From Actinoalloteichus hymeniacidonis (GTDB taxonomy: Bacteria; Actinomycetota; Actinomycetes; Mycobacteriales; Pseudonocardiaceae): a stretch of DNA of 64,000 nucleotides. Of the stretch, positions 18,601 to 26,762 are shown in pieces. The notes beneath the pieces are model-generated. The model was not told the DNA's origin. It saw nothing but the letters and a program-made list of their open reading frames with translations, and searched no databases. The stretch covers positions 2,170,001 to 2,234,000 of the forward strand of contig NZ_JACHIS010000001.1 in NCBI RefSeq assembly GCF_014203365.1, in the 5' to 3' direction. Each line of letters begins with the position of its first letter. The stretch's first letter is position 1. The translations under genes were made by a program, and so were the position numbers.

Positions 18601-18855
18601 AGCCGGTCGCTGGTCCCACAGATCTCCCGGAGTGCGGTGTCGTCCTCCTCGGGCTCCGGTCCGGATTCGGCGCATTCCTCGCCGACCTCGTCCACCGCGA
18701 AGGACGGCCAGCGCGGCAAGTCGATGGACGAGATCGGTGGCGCCGAGCTGGACGGACTGGCCCGCAGACTGCTCGACCCCGTCGTCCGTCTGTTACGGGC
18801 GGAACTCCGGCACGGCAGGGAACGCTTTGGCCGTCCGCACGATCGGCGTCGGTGA
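15643..18855 (+). CDS. Large disordered eCIS protein with repeated QR(S) motifs
   Basis: 1070 residues, dominated by Pro, Ala, Ser, Gly and Thr, with almost no predicted fold. Ten short motifs of the type [V/L/I]QR (six as QRS) are spread along the chain, for example PVLQRSA, AVLQRSS, PPIQRSA, AMVQRSA. A second motif, GLGAPLxxLP, occurs twice. A basic segment SWVDRRRARREARRQR lies near residue 770. Only the last 40 residues look structured: an amphipathic helix, LARRLLDPVVRLLRAEL, followed by a basic tail. The ATG at 15643 follows the small gene by 6 bases. Its place matches disordered or tape-measure-like genes in actinobacterial eCIS. A role as lumen/cargo-organising or length-determining protein is inferred. 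Confidence 0.75.
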   Translation: MAWWGRLLRRQPDSSDGDPDAARTGGLRGLLAGRAARHEAASDPDRRAADTGVTASSEAEPSTPGRTGEAWDGGWRALPALQPVLQRSAAGISDGMRFRAGLAAWQRPGRLSADLGHLVDRRAPGGLIGGLLRPVTPQAGGAAGPPLPLRVIGSDSDAPPQTAPSGASPSGSTAAVAPGSVPRSTSAPAVLQRSSRVDAPVSGSGSGGAPSGAVSDPAARGADIPLPADSASGHSSVPAVRARPVGSPLTTARVERPIRRLPVISRAVNPAEPVGGAAAHTSTSGSMTGASAGLDPADPPGSTESGSESHTAMLSGDPTSLGGSEGARLGLGAPLPSLPETVQRMPLAAPPTPPPAVTPQASGSSPTPAAPRRSRPIPQPSPSPQASQPPAPTAGRTRTGLGAPLRDLPPTATASPAGPRISGPTAGPSSTPIQLSSATPASGAQPADPSVVTHRPAPDARTAEAGPSPSSGGPSSTTAPTRASASTETAPEDGPIDTAARSTAPSGASPIAPVIADSPPIQRSAASAGTPNDPGGHRPDTASTDPSLPVVTDAGSASETGSAVAGPTPVVNPAVAAGPATRPARGERSVAVQRSSLPSVASRPAHDPEPWLSGPGTPSGSHVSGTVGVLATRPLRPALQRPVGSDAAATEATGPAGPIPPVPLRWSTPAAAEASSLDATPGQATASVPTTGHPVQRVTMAGEPRHAGRGSGQSWRSTPRPVSQPGPQTTGPGAPGTIQASVTGSSGGGGAVPPAPAPRMSWVDRRRARREARRQRAAFERQRNRPVGPAANEPAVNEPSGDIAGPAMVQRSASGEAGIGAPRRNQRSAPDPTNEPRGPIAVQRTGSVTPAPVASPAAVGLVNTRQGRPGAPPIRPVPSGGPATAGGAATPGRSAARPAAPAVLGPRAAPHPTPGFDSTATSTPADRPGTPVRLHPPGPPGRPLRLAQPLQRAPLRQTDASSEPEEPPTHPHSSAIPLLSSNGVTFSRSLVPQISRSAVSSSSGSGPDSAHSSPTSSTAKDGQRGKSMDEIGGAELDGLARRLLDPVVRLLRAELRHGRERFGRPHDRRR

Positions 18856-18894
18856 CCGCGATGTGCCCAGGCTTGGCGAGGTGAAAGGCAAGGG

Positions 18895-19320
18895 ATGACG
18901 AAGCGCATCTTCGCTACCAGCGTCTTCTTCCGGCTCACCGTCGGCGGAAACGATCTCGGGGCTTTCCACACCTGTTCCGGACTCGGCGCACAGGTCGAGG
19001 TGGAGCAGTTCGCCGAGGGCGGCAACAACGGTTTCAGCTGGCAACTCCCGACGAGGATCACCTGGTCCAACATCACGCTGACCCGGCCGGTCACCGAGGA
19101 CACCACCAAGATCACCCGCTGGATCACCGAACTGATGCGCAAGGTGGTGCCCAAGAACGGCGAGATCGTCGCGCTACAACCGAATCGCACCCCCATCGCG
19201 CGGTGGCAGGTTCAGGGCGCGGTCCCGGTTCGCTGGGAGGGTCCGTCCTTCGACCCGGCCAACTCCCAACCCGCCGTCGAGACCCTGGAGATCGCACACC
19301 AGGGCCTGCTAGCCGGTTGA
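18895..19320 (+). CDS. eCIS tube-like protein (second, baseplate-proximal)
   Basis: 141-residue T4 gp19-like tail protein. Conserved strands include SVFFRLTVGGNDLGAFHTCSGLG, ITWSNITLTRP and RWQVQGAVPVRWEGPSFD, matching Afp5/Pvc5-type tube-initiator proteins. It would sit between the spike/hub and the main tube. It starts 39 bases after the disordered protein and 30 bases before the LysM protein. Confidence 0.9.
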   Translation: MTKRIFATSVFFRLTVGGNDLGAFHTCSGLGAQVEVEQFAEGGNNGFSWQLPTRITWSNITLTRPVTEDTTKITRWITELMRKVVPKNGEIVALQPNRTPIARWQVQGAVPVRWEGPSFDPANSQPAVETLEIAHQGLLAG

Positions 19321-19350
19321 CCAGCGGAAATCACGGGGAGAGGACTCGCC

Positions 19351-20085
19351 ATGCCGTCGACACCCGGGGTGAACCTGGTGCACGCCGAGCTGCTCATCAT
19401 GGAACCGCCCGCATCGGTCGGCGCACTTCCCGGCGCGACCATCGCCAGGGTCCCGTTCCAGTTCAACCCGAACCGGCTCTCGCTGACCAAGAGCACCGAG
19501 TGGCGGCGCAGTCCCTCCCGGATGGCGGGCGAGGCGGCGCTGCCCGAATTCGTCGGTAGCGGACCACGTAGCCTCTCGGTCGAGATCTTCATGGACGCCA
19601 CCGCGACCCACGACACCTCCGTGGAGGATCGGGTCGAGAAACTGATGCTCGGCTGTGTTCCCACCCCGAAGAGCCTCGACAACAACAAACCCGCCAGCCC
19701 CTGGGTGCGGTTCGAATGGGGCACCGCCAGGACGACGACGTTCAACGGGGTGCTGACCTCGTTCTCCGTCGAGTACTCCCTGTTCGACGTCGATGGCACC
19801 CCGCTCCGGGCCAGCTGCTCGTTGGGTATCGAGGAGGCCTCGGGCGAGACGCCGCTGCAGAACCCGACCTCGGGCGGCGAGGATGCCCGACGGACCCATC
19901 TGGTGGTCGCCGGGGACAGCCTTCCGCTGTTGGCGTTCCGCGAGTACGGCGTCGCCACGGCCTGGCGGATCATCGCGCAGGCCAACGAGATCGACGACCC
20001 GATGGAGCTGCGGCCCGGATCGGAACTGCTCCTGCCCGCCTTCGACGACTCGTCGGTGCCTGCCGAGGGAGGCGAGTTCCGATGA
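19351..20085 (+). CDS. eCIS hub protein with LysM domain
   Basis: 244 residues. The N-terminal two-thirds form an Afp7/Pvc7-like hub domain (FQFNPNRLSLTKSTEW, SLSVEIFMDAT). A C-terminal LysM module (about 185-235) reads HLVVAGDSLPLLAFREYG to LRPGSELLLPA, the motif that in T4-like tails sits at the hub (gp53/gp25 region) and binds glycan or neighbouring proteins. Its stop overlaps the VgrG ATG. It acts in the baseplate inner ring. Confidence 0.9.
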   Translation: MPSTPGVNLVHAELLIMEPPASVGALPGATIARVPFQFNPNRLSLTKSTEWRRSPSRMAGEAALPEFVGSGPRSLSVEIFMDATATHDTSVEDRVEKLMLGCVPTPKSLDNNKPASPWVRFEWGTARTTTFNGVLTSFSVEYSLFDVDGTPLRASCSLGIEEASGETPLQNPTSGGEDARRTHLVVAGDSLPLLAFREYGVATAWRIIAQANEIDDPMELRPGSELLLPAFDDSSVPAEGGEFR

Positions 20086-21851
20086 GCGATGACGACATCT
20101 CGGGCCGGTCCTTCGCCGCCAACCCCATCATCGCGGCGCCCGGCGCGCTGCCTGCGGCCTGGGCCGCCCAGTTGGTCCGGTGCGTGGTCGACGAGAACGT
20201 CAACCTGCCAGACACCGCAGAGCTGTCCTACCGCGACCCCGACCACGAATTCCTGGTCAAGACCGGGATCACCATCGGCACGAGGCTGACGGTGTCCGTC
20301 AGCACCGTGCGGGACCGCGGCCGCACACTGCTGTTCTCCGGCGAGGTCACCGCCCTGGAACTGGACACCGACGAGACCGGTTCCTACACGGTGGTGCGGG
20401 CCAGCAGCCGGGCACATCGATTGCTGCGCGGCCGCAAGGTGGCGGCCTTCCGCAACATGACGGCGGGCGACATCATCCGCAAGGTCGCCAAGGACGCCGG
20501 GTTGTCGGTGGGGCGCGTCCAGGCCGACCCGATCACCTATCCACATCGCAGCCAGAATGCAATCTCCGACTGGGATCTCCTGCAGATCCTCGCCGAGGAA
20601 CACGGCGCGATGGTGACCATGGACGAGCAGGACCGGCTCGAGTTCATCCGGCTCGCCCCGGCGGCAGGCGCCCCGGCGCCCACGACCTCCTCGATCCGCA
20701 ACCAGTTCGTACTGGAGTACGGCCGCAACCTGGTGGCGCTGCGTGCGGGTGTGACCAGCGCCGATCAATACTCCACGGTCGAGGTGCGTGGCTGGGACGT
20801 CAAGACGAAACGGCCGGTGGTCGGCCGCTCGCAGGCGCTCACCAGCACAACCGTGGTCCCCGGGATGAGTCCGGCACAGGCCGCGTCGGCCTTCGGCGGT
20901 ACCCCGGAACTGCTGGTCACCGATACCCCCTACGGCACGCAGGCGGAGACCGCCACCGTGGCCAAGGCCCTGGCCGCCTCGACGAGCGCCGGTTTCGGCG
21001 AGCTGGAGGCGGTGGCCCTGGGCAACCCCAAACTGCGGGCCGGTGTGCCGGTGGCACTGGGCAACGTCGGTCCCGCCTTCGCCGGTCGATACACCGTCAC
21101 CGCCGCACACCATGTGCTGGAGCCCGGCGCAGGCTACCGGACGACCGTGTTCGTCAGCGCCTCCTCGGACCGCTCGTTGGCCGGGCTGGTCACCGGCGGC
21201 AACGCCCCCTCCCGTGGGGAGCGGATCAACGGCGTGGCCATCGGCATCGTCACCGACACCAAGGAACCCGGGAACAAGGGGCGCGGCGAGGTTCGACTGC
21301 GGTTTCCCTGGCTCTCGGAGACCTACGTGTCCGACTGGGTGCGCACCGTCCAACTCGGTGGCGGCGGGGTCTGCAGCCCCGAGGTCGACGACGAGGTCCT
21401 CGTCGGTTTCGAACAGGGCAGCCTGGACCGGCCCTACGTGCTCGGCACGCTCTACAACGGCGTCGACCAGCCTGCCAAGCACGACATCCGACTCATCGAC
21501 GGCACCAGGGGCACCGTCGACCGGCGCTCGATCGTCTCCCGCACCGGCAACCGCTTCGAGCTGTTGGACAAGACCGGCGGGCCCAGCGGCGTGCGTCTGA
21601 CCACCGGCGACGACAAGCTCATGGTGCACCTGGATCAACAGCGGACCCAGATCACCGTGCACAGCGACGGCACGATGGACATCCAGGTCAAGGGCGAGAT
21701 CACCGTGTCCGGCACCGGCGTCTCCATCGACGCGGGCCGAGGCGAGTTGACGCTCAAGGGGCGGAAGGTCTCGGTCGACGCCAGCCAGGGCGTACGGGTG
21801 GACGGCGGGGCCGAGGCGGTCGTCAAGGGCCGGGTGATCCGCCTCAACTGA
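20082..21851 (+). CDS. eCIS spike protein, VgrG-like
   Basis: 589 residues from the ATG at 20082 (ATGA overlap); earlier in-frame starts lie inside the LysM gene. A gp27-like hub (about 1-330) is followed by an OB-fold and gp5-like beta-helix (GIVTDTKEPGNKGRGEVRLRF, then repetitive GEITVSGTGVSIDAGRGEL strands). The trimer caps the tube and receives the PAAR tip encoded next. No extra effector domain is fused to the C-terminus. Confidence 0.93.
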   Translation: MSDDDISGRSFAANPIIAAPGALPAAWAAQLVRCVVDENVNLPDTAELSYRDPDHEFLVKTGITIGTRLTVSVSTVRDRGRTLLFSGEVTALELDTDETGSYTVVRASSRAHRLLRGRKVAAFRNMTAGDIIRKVAKDAGLSVGRVQADPITYPHRSQNAISDWDLLQILAEEHGAMVTMDEQDRLEFIRLAPAAGAPAPTTSSIRNQFVLEYGRNLVALRAGVTSADQYSTVEVRGWDVKTKRPVVGRSQALTSTTVVPGMSPAQAASAFGGTPELLVTDTPYGTQAETATVAKALAASTSAGFGELEAVALGNPKLRAGVPVALGNVGPAFAGRYTVTAAHHVLEPGAGYRTTVFVSASSDRSLAGLVTGGNAPSRGERINGVAIGIVTDTKEPGNKGRGEVRLRFPWLSETYVSDWVRTVQLGGGGVCSPEVDDEVLVGFEQGSLDRPYVLGTLYNGVDQPAKHDIRLIDGTRGTVDRRSIVSRTGNRFELLDKTGGPSGVRLTTGDDKLMVHLDQQRTQITVHSDGTMDIQVKGEITVSGTGVSIDAGRGELTLKGRKVSVDASQGVRVDGGAEAVVKGRVIRLN

Positions 21852-21924
21852 CCCGCTGCCGGACTCGGATCCGCTTGCCACGGCTCGAAAGACAGCGCCC
21901 GTCTCGCCGAAGGAGTCACCCACG

Positions 21925-22287
21925 ATGCCCGCAGCCGCCCGGATCGGCGACCCGACCTCACATACGCCCGCGTTGCCGTCGGTACCCGGGATGCCCGCCC
22001 CGCCACCCGTGCGAACGGGAGTCCTGGCTCCCGCACCCCGGGGCGGCCTGCCGACGGTGCTCATCAACATGCGCCCCGCCGCCGTCGTCGGTGCGGTGAA
22101 CGCCTGCACGGTCCCGCCGCAACACGCCCTGTTGGGGCCGGGCAACGTCGTGCTGCCCTCGCCTGCGGGCCTCGGCTCGGTGGTGTTGATCGGGGGCGTC
22201 CCGGCCGCACGGGTGGGAGATCGAACCACCTGTCAGGCGACGGTGGCCGGTGGCTCGCCCGACGTGTTCATCGGCGGTGTCGGATGA
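21925..22287 (+). CDS. eCIS PAAR spike-tip protein
   Basis: 120-residue PAAR-repeat protein (ARIGDPTSHT, NVVLPSPAGLGSVVLIGG, AARVGDRTTCQATVAGG) with the metal-binding His/Cys positions expected for the sharp cone on the VgrG trimer. GAAGGAG lies before the ATG, and the stop overlaps the gp25 gene by ATGA. No toxin domain is fused. Confidence 0.92.
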   Translation: MPAAARIGDPTSHTPALPSVPGMPAPPPVRTGVLAPAPRGGLPTVLINMRPAAVVGAVNACTVPPQHALLGPGNVVLPSPAGLGSVVLIGGVPAARVGDRTTCQATVAGGSPDVFIGGVG

Positions 22288-22724
22288 GCGATCGATTCAT
22301 CGGACGCGGCTGGGGGTTCCCGCTGCGCACCGGCCCCACCGGCGGCATCGGCATGGTCGAGCGGGAACAGGAGATCGAGGAGGCCATCCGGCTTATCCTG
22401 GGCACCGCGCCGGGCGAACGACCGATGCGCCCGGAATTCGGCTGTGGCATCCACGACCAGGTGTTCGCGCCCGCCGATGGCGCCACCGCAGGCCGGATCG
22501 CCTACGACGTCCGCGCGGCCCTGGATCGGTGGGAACCCAGGATCGAGGTCGCCGACGTGGTGGTGGCCTTCGACGCCATCGAGGAGGGAACCCTCTACAT
22601 CGACGTCCGCTACCGGATCCGAGCCACCAACGACCGCCGCAACCTGGTGTTCCCGTTCTACGTCATCCCGTCCACCGAATCGCAGAACAGCGGTGACGGC
22701 GCGGCCGGGGGAGGCGAGCACTGA
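22284..22724 (+). CDS. eCIS baseplate wedge protein, gp25/GPW-like
   Basis: 146-residue gp25 family protein. EIEEAIRLILGTAPGERPMRPEFGCGIHD is the family core (split here: EAIRLILGTAPGERPMR then FGCGIHD), followed by DRWEPRIEVADV. It connects baseplate to the first sheath ring. ATG overlaps the PAAR stop; its TGA overlaps the baseplate J start. Confidence 0.95.
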   Translation: MSDRFIGRGWGFPLRTGPTGGIGMVEREQEIEEAIRLILGTAPGERPMRPEFGCGIHDQVFAPADGATAGRIAYDVRAALDRWEPRIEVADVVVAFDAIEEGTLYIDVRYRIRATNDRRNLVFPFYVIPSTESQNSGDGAAGGGEH

Positions 22725-24691
22725 TGGCCCTGCCCGCGCCGAACCTGGACGACCGTCGATTCCAGCAGCTCGTCGACGAGGCCAAACGCTACGTACAACA
22801 ACGCTGTCCCGAGTGGACCGATCACAACGTGTCCGATCCGGGCGTCACGCTGATCGAGACCTTCGCCCACATGGTCGAGCAGCTGGTGTACCGACTGAAC
22901 CGCGTCCCGGAGAAGAACTATCGCGCGTTCCTCGACCTGCTGGGCATCACCCTGTTCCCGCCCTCGGCGGCCCGTGCCGACGTCACCTTCTGGTTGTCGG
23001 CGCCACAACCGGATGTGGTGGTGCTCCGGGCGGGCACCGAGGTCGCCACGGTGCGCACCGAGACCGAGCAGGCCCTGGTCTTCGCCACCGTGATCGACCT
23101 CGACATCGTGCCCTGCACCCTGACCCGTCTGGTCACGCGAGCGGTGCAGGGCGAACCGGTCGACCACACACCGGAACTGGAGTCCGGCCGCAACGTGCGG
23201 TGTTTCCAGGCGGCTCCCGCCGCAGGCGACACGATGCTGCTGGGACTCTCCGACGCTGTGCCGGGCTGCGCCGTGGCGGTCAGCCTGGACAGCAGGGTGG
23301 AGGGTGTCGGCGTCGACCCCCGACAACCGCCGTTGACCTGGGAGGCATGGGATGGCGACTCCTGGGTCGACTGCGAGGTCGACCACGACACGACCGGCGG
23401 GCTGAACCGGCCGGGTGAGGTGCTGCTGCACATCCCGAGCGGCCACCGACACTCGGTGATCGCCGGGGTCCGCGCGGGGTGGTTGCGTTGCCGGGTCATC
23501 GAACCGGAACCCGGCCAGCCGTTCTACTCCGAGTCGCCGACCGTGCGCTCCGCCGAGGTGGTCACCGTCGGCGGGACGGTGACCGCAGAGAACGCCGAGA
23601 CCGTCGACGAGGTGTTCCTCGGCCGTTCCGAGGGCGTGTCCGGTCAGCGGTTCCGGTTGGACCGGGCCCCGGTGCTGACGGACGGCGAGCCGATCGTCGT
23701 GCAGGTCCACGATGGACTGGACTGGCAGGACTGGCAGATCGTCGAGCACTTCGGCCGGTCGTCGCCGACGGACCGCCACGTGGTCCTGGACGCGGCCAAC
23801 GGCGAGTTCACCTTCCCGCCCTCGGTCCGCGAACCGGATGGCGGCTTCCGGCGATTCGGGGCGCTGCCACCGAAGGGCGCCGCCCTGCGGGTGCCGAGGT
23901 ATCGAACCGGCGGCGGCCGGGCGGGCAACGTCGCAGGCGGCGCACTGTCGGTGTTGCGAAGCTCGGTGCCCTACATCGCCTCGGTGGTCAATCGGGCGGC
24001 CGCAGCAGGCGGTGTCGACGGCGAGACGGTGGCCGAGGCACGGCTTCGGGCCCCCAACCAACTCCGGACCCAGGACCGGGCGGTCACCTCGGCCGACTTC
24101 GAACAGATCGCCAGACTGGCCGCCCCGACCGCTCGGATTCGCTGCCTGGCGGCACGGGAGGGCGACGCCCCCGGCGATGTCGGCGGCGTGCGGGTCCTGG
24201 TGGTACCCGATGCGGTGCCCGATGAGGACGACCGATTGCGGTTCGAGCAGCTAGTTCCCGCTCCCGGTCTGCTCGACGTGATCACCCGACGTCTCGACGA
24301 GCGCAGGCTGTTGGGCACCCGACTGATCGTGGAACCGCCGCGTTATCAGGGTTTGACCGTGGTGGCCCGGTTGATCAGCACGGCGGCCGACGTCCACGAG
24401 GTGAGCAGGGCGGCGCTGCGCGTGCTGTACCGACATCTGGATCCCTTGCGCGGCGGGCCCGACGGCACGGGCTGGCCGTTCGGGCGGCCGGTCCAGTTCG
24501 GCGAGATCTTCGCCGTCTTGCAGGGCGTGCCGGGGGTGAACCTCGTCGAGGACGTCCGTCTGCTGCCCGCCGACCCGATCAGCGGCAGGCGCGGCACCCC
24601 GGTCGGCCGCGTCGATCTCGCCGAGGGCGGCCTGGTCTTCGGTTACGAACACCAGATCACGGTGGTCGATCGCAGCGGGGAGGGGACATGA
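22724..24691 (+). CDS. eCIS baseplate assembly protein J-like
   Basis: 655-residue baseplate protein of the Afp11/Pvc11 type (phage J/gp6 relatives). The N-terminal FQQLVDEAKRYVQQRCPEW and DPGVTLIETFAHM are the diagnostic blocks. The J-like domain appears near residue 400 (GAALRVPRYRTGGGRAGNV). It forms the wedge ring with the tail protein I encoded next, to which it is coupled by ATGA overlap. Confidence 0.95.
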   Translation: MALPAPNLDDRRFQQLVDEAKRYVQQRCPEWTDHNVSDPGVTLIETFAHMVEQLVYRLNRVPEKNYRAFLDLLGITLFPPSAARADVTFWLSAPQPDVVVLRAGTEVATVRTETEQALVFATVIDLDIVPCTLTRLVTRAVQGEPVDHTPELESGRNVRCFQAAPAAGDTMLLGLSDAVPGCAVAVSLDSRVEGVGVDPRQPPLTWEAWDGDSWVDCEVDHDTTGGLNRPGEVLLHIPSGHRHSVIAGVRAGWLRCRVIEPEPGQPFYSESPTVRSAEVVTVGGTVTAENAETVDEVFLGRSEGVSGQRFRLDRAPVLTDGEPIVVQVHDGLDWQDWQIVEHFGRSSPTDRHVVLDAANGEFTFPPSVREPDGGFRRFGALPPKGAALRVPRYRTGGGRAGNVAGGALSVLRSSVPYIASVVNRAAAAGGVDGETVAEARLRAPNQLRTQDRAVTSADFEQIARLAAPTARIRCLAAREGDAPGDVGGVRVLVVPDAVPDEDDRLRFEQLVPAPGLLDVITRRLDERRLLGTRLIVEPPRYQGLTVVARLISTAADVHEVSRAALRVLYRHLDPLRGGPDGTGWPFGRPVQFGEIFAVLQGVPGVNLVEDVRLLPADPISGRRGTPVGRVDLAEGGLVFGYEHQITVVDRSGEGT

Positions 24692-25347
24692 CCCGGGGGC
24701 CCGCGCCCGGACTGCTGTCCCGGCACCGGATGGGCGAGCAACTGCCCTCGATGTACGCCGATGACAGTCTCGCGCAGCGGCTCACCCAGGGGCTGGACGA
24801 GGTCTTGGCGCCGGTGTTGGGTGTGTTGGACAACCTGCCCGCCTACTTCGATCCCGCGCTGGCCCCACCGGACTTCCTGGAGTGGTTGGCCTCGTGGCTG
24901 GCGGTGGAGATCGAACCCGACTGGCCGGAGCCGCTACGGCGTGCCGTGGTGGCCAGAGCGGTGGCGCTGCACGGCAGCCGGGGCACTCGACGGGGGCTGA
25001 CCGAACGGCTGTGGCTGTTGTTGGGTGTGCGCGCCGCGATCATCGACGGCGGTGGCGCGGCCTGGTCCACCACGCCGGGAGCGGCATTGCCGGGAACGGG
25101 TGGCAGGCACGTGCTGATCCGGGTCTGGCGGCCCGACGGCGGTCCGGTTCCGGTGCAACGGGTGCGGTCGATGGTCGAGTCCGTGCGACCCGCCCACCTG
25201 GTGTGCACCGTCGAAGTGGTGTCCCCGCCGGTCGAGGACCCGCACCGCGAGACGGCGTCTGCTGGTCCACCGGAGGGCGAGGCGATTCGGGATGCGGGTG
25301 GGACGCCGCCCGGTGAGCCGATGTCCGGAGCATCGAACGAGGAGTGA
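24688..25347 (+). CDS. eCIS tail protein I-like baseplate component
   Basis: 219 residues; phage tail protein I/Afp12 family. HRMGEQLPSMYADDSLAQRL, DPALAPPDFLEWLASWLAVE and GTRRGLTERL are the conserved blocks. The C-terminus is a Pro/Glu-rich tail. It forms the outer wedge with the J-like protein. No Afp13-type fibre gene follows, consistent with a particle that does not use tail fibres to recognise other cells. Confidence 0.92.
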   Translation: MTRGPAPGLLSRHRMGEQLPSMYADDSLAQRLTQGLDEVLAPVLGVLDNLPAYFDPALAPPDFLEWLASWLAVEIEPDWPEPLRRAVVARAVALHGSRGTRRGLTERLWLLLGVRAAIIDGGGAAWSTTPGAALPGTGGRHVLIRVWRPDGGPVPVQRVRSMVESVRPAHLVCTVEVVSPPVEDPHRETASAGPPEGEAIRDAGGTPPGEPMSGASNEE

Positions 25348-25354
25348 TCCGAGG

Positions 25355-26530
25355 ATGCGTGCGTGTCCACAATGCGGGGTCTCCAACCGGATCGACGAGG
25401 CGTTCTGTGTCGCCTGCGGCACCTACCTGGCCTGGGACGCGCCTGCCGCGACCGCGCCTGCCGCTCCGACGACACCGAGGCCCACGCCGATCGCGGAGCA
25501 GCCCCCCGACGTGCCTCGGCCCGACTTCGTGGGACCACCGGCCACGCAGCTCGCCGGACCTCCGCAGACGTTCCCGTCCGCACCGATCCGGCCACAGACC
25601 CCGATGCCGGATCCCGTAGGCCAGCCGCCGCCGGTGCCGCACGTCGACCCGAATCCGATAGCGCCGCTGGACCCGAGCGCCGCGCAGAGCCCGAGCACCC
25701 CGCCGAACCCCGCTGCGCAACCGGGACCGACCGCACCCGTCGCCGACACCACGGCGCCCGCCGCTGCGGAGCAACCCGCGCCGGTTGCGCCGGGACGGGC
25801 GTCGGTACGCAGACCGCTGCCGAGCGAGGTGCCTCGGGACGTGGAGGTCGACGGCCCCGAGTGTCCGAGGTGCGGCACCCGCAATCCCGTGGCCCGGCGC
25901 TTCTGCCGCCGCTGCGGGCTGGCCCTGACGGCCGCGCCTTCGGAGAGCAGGCTGCCCTGGTGGCGACGGCTGCGCTCTCGCCGGGCGGGCGGCTCCGGGC
26001 TGCTGCGCTGGTTATTGATCCTGGTCGTGGTGGTGGCGCTGGTCATCGCCGTCATCGCGTTGTATCCGCTGGGCCGGGCCGCGATCGACGATCTGCGCGA
26101 CCGGTTGGCCACTCCGAGGGCGGTGGCCGTGGCGAGCGTGACCGGATCCGAGTCGGACCCGGCGCATCCGCCCGCCGCCGTGGCGGACGGATTCAGCAAT
26201 CGATTCTGGTCGGCAGGTGAGGTCGGCGACTCCGTCGAGATCACGCTGGCCGGGCCGGTGCGTCTGCTGGCCATCGTCGTGCACACCGGCTGCTCGGCGG
26301 TGGAGGAGGAGTTCGCCTGCCAGGCCAGGGCCGCCGAACTGGAGATCACCACGATCAGCGGCGACGGCGAGGAGACGCTGGACATCCAGCTGGCCGATCA
26401 GCCGGGGGAGCAGGAGACCCTGACCGGGATCAGCGATGTGACCGGCATCCGGGTCACGGTGCGCAACCGACACGGCGCCGACGATGGTCCGATCGCACTC
26501 GGCGAGATCGAATTATTCGGCCGAAACTGA
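25355..26530 (+). CDS. Zinc-ribbon/membrane/beta-sandwich protein resembling CisA
   Basis: 391 residues from the ATG at 25355, which follows GAGG. Two zinc ribbons (CPQCG...CVACG near residue 4 and CPRCG...CRRCG near 170) flank a Pro/Ala-rich disordered stretch. One transmembrane helix (about 215-240, LLRWLLILVVVVALVIAVIAL) is followed by an outward beta-sandwich domain of discoidin/carbohydrate-binding type with a Cys pair (HTGCSAVEEEFACQA). Last gene of the locus, 7 bases after tail protein I. The layout matches CisA, the Streptomyces protein that links cytoplasmic CIS particles to the membrane and is needed for CIS-mediated cell death. Orthology is inferred from architecture and position. 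Confidence 0.7.
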   Translation: MRACPQCGVSNRIDEAFCVACGTYLAWDAPAATAPAAPTTPRPTPIAEQPPDVPRPDFVGPPATQLAGPPQTFPSAPIRPQTPMPDPVGQPPPVPHVDPNPIAPLDPSAAQSPSTPPNPAAQPGPTAPVADTTAPAAAEQPAPVAPGRASVRRPLPSEVPRDVEVDGPECPRCGTRNPVARRFCRRCGLALTAAPSESRLPWWRRLRSRRAGGSGLLRWLLILVVVVALVIAVIALYPLGRAAIDDLRDRLATPRAVAVASVTGSESDPAHPPAAVADGFSNRFWSAGEVGDSVEITLAGPVRLLAIVVHTGCSAVEEEFACQARAAELEITTISGDGEETLDIQLADQPGEQETLTGISDVTGIRVTVRNRHGADDGPIALGEIELFGRN

Positions 26531-26762
26531 GCTCGAATTGCGATTCGACTACGCACAATCACAGAAGTCCGCAGTGACCGACATCGACATGCGGCCTTTC
26601 GAGTGAATTGATCTTTCTGTCGATGGCGGGAGAACTTCGTTACGCGCTGAGTCTCGGCTGTCTCAGATCGGACAGCTTTCAGTTGTGGCAAACATTCTTC
26701 TGGTCAATCAAGGCGAAAGTACCTACAGTGATCCGGGTTACACCAGGCCATTGGAGGTCAGT

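Noticed and set aside
19212-22229. 1005-codon open frame on the minus strand
   Set aside because: Shadow of the LysM, VgrG and PAAR genes, all firmly recognised on the plus strand.
10775-26530. Prophage or type VI secretion system
   Set aside because: No capsid, terminase, lysis or integrase genes and no TssJLM/ClpV-type membrane complex; DUF4157 and LysM-hub genes indicate an eCIS.
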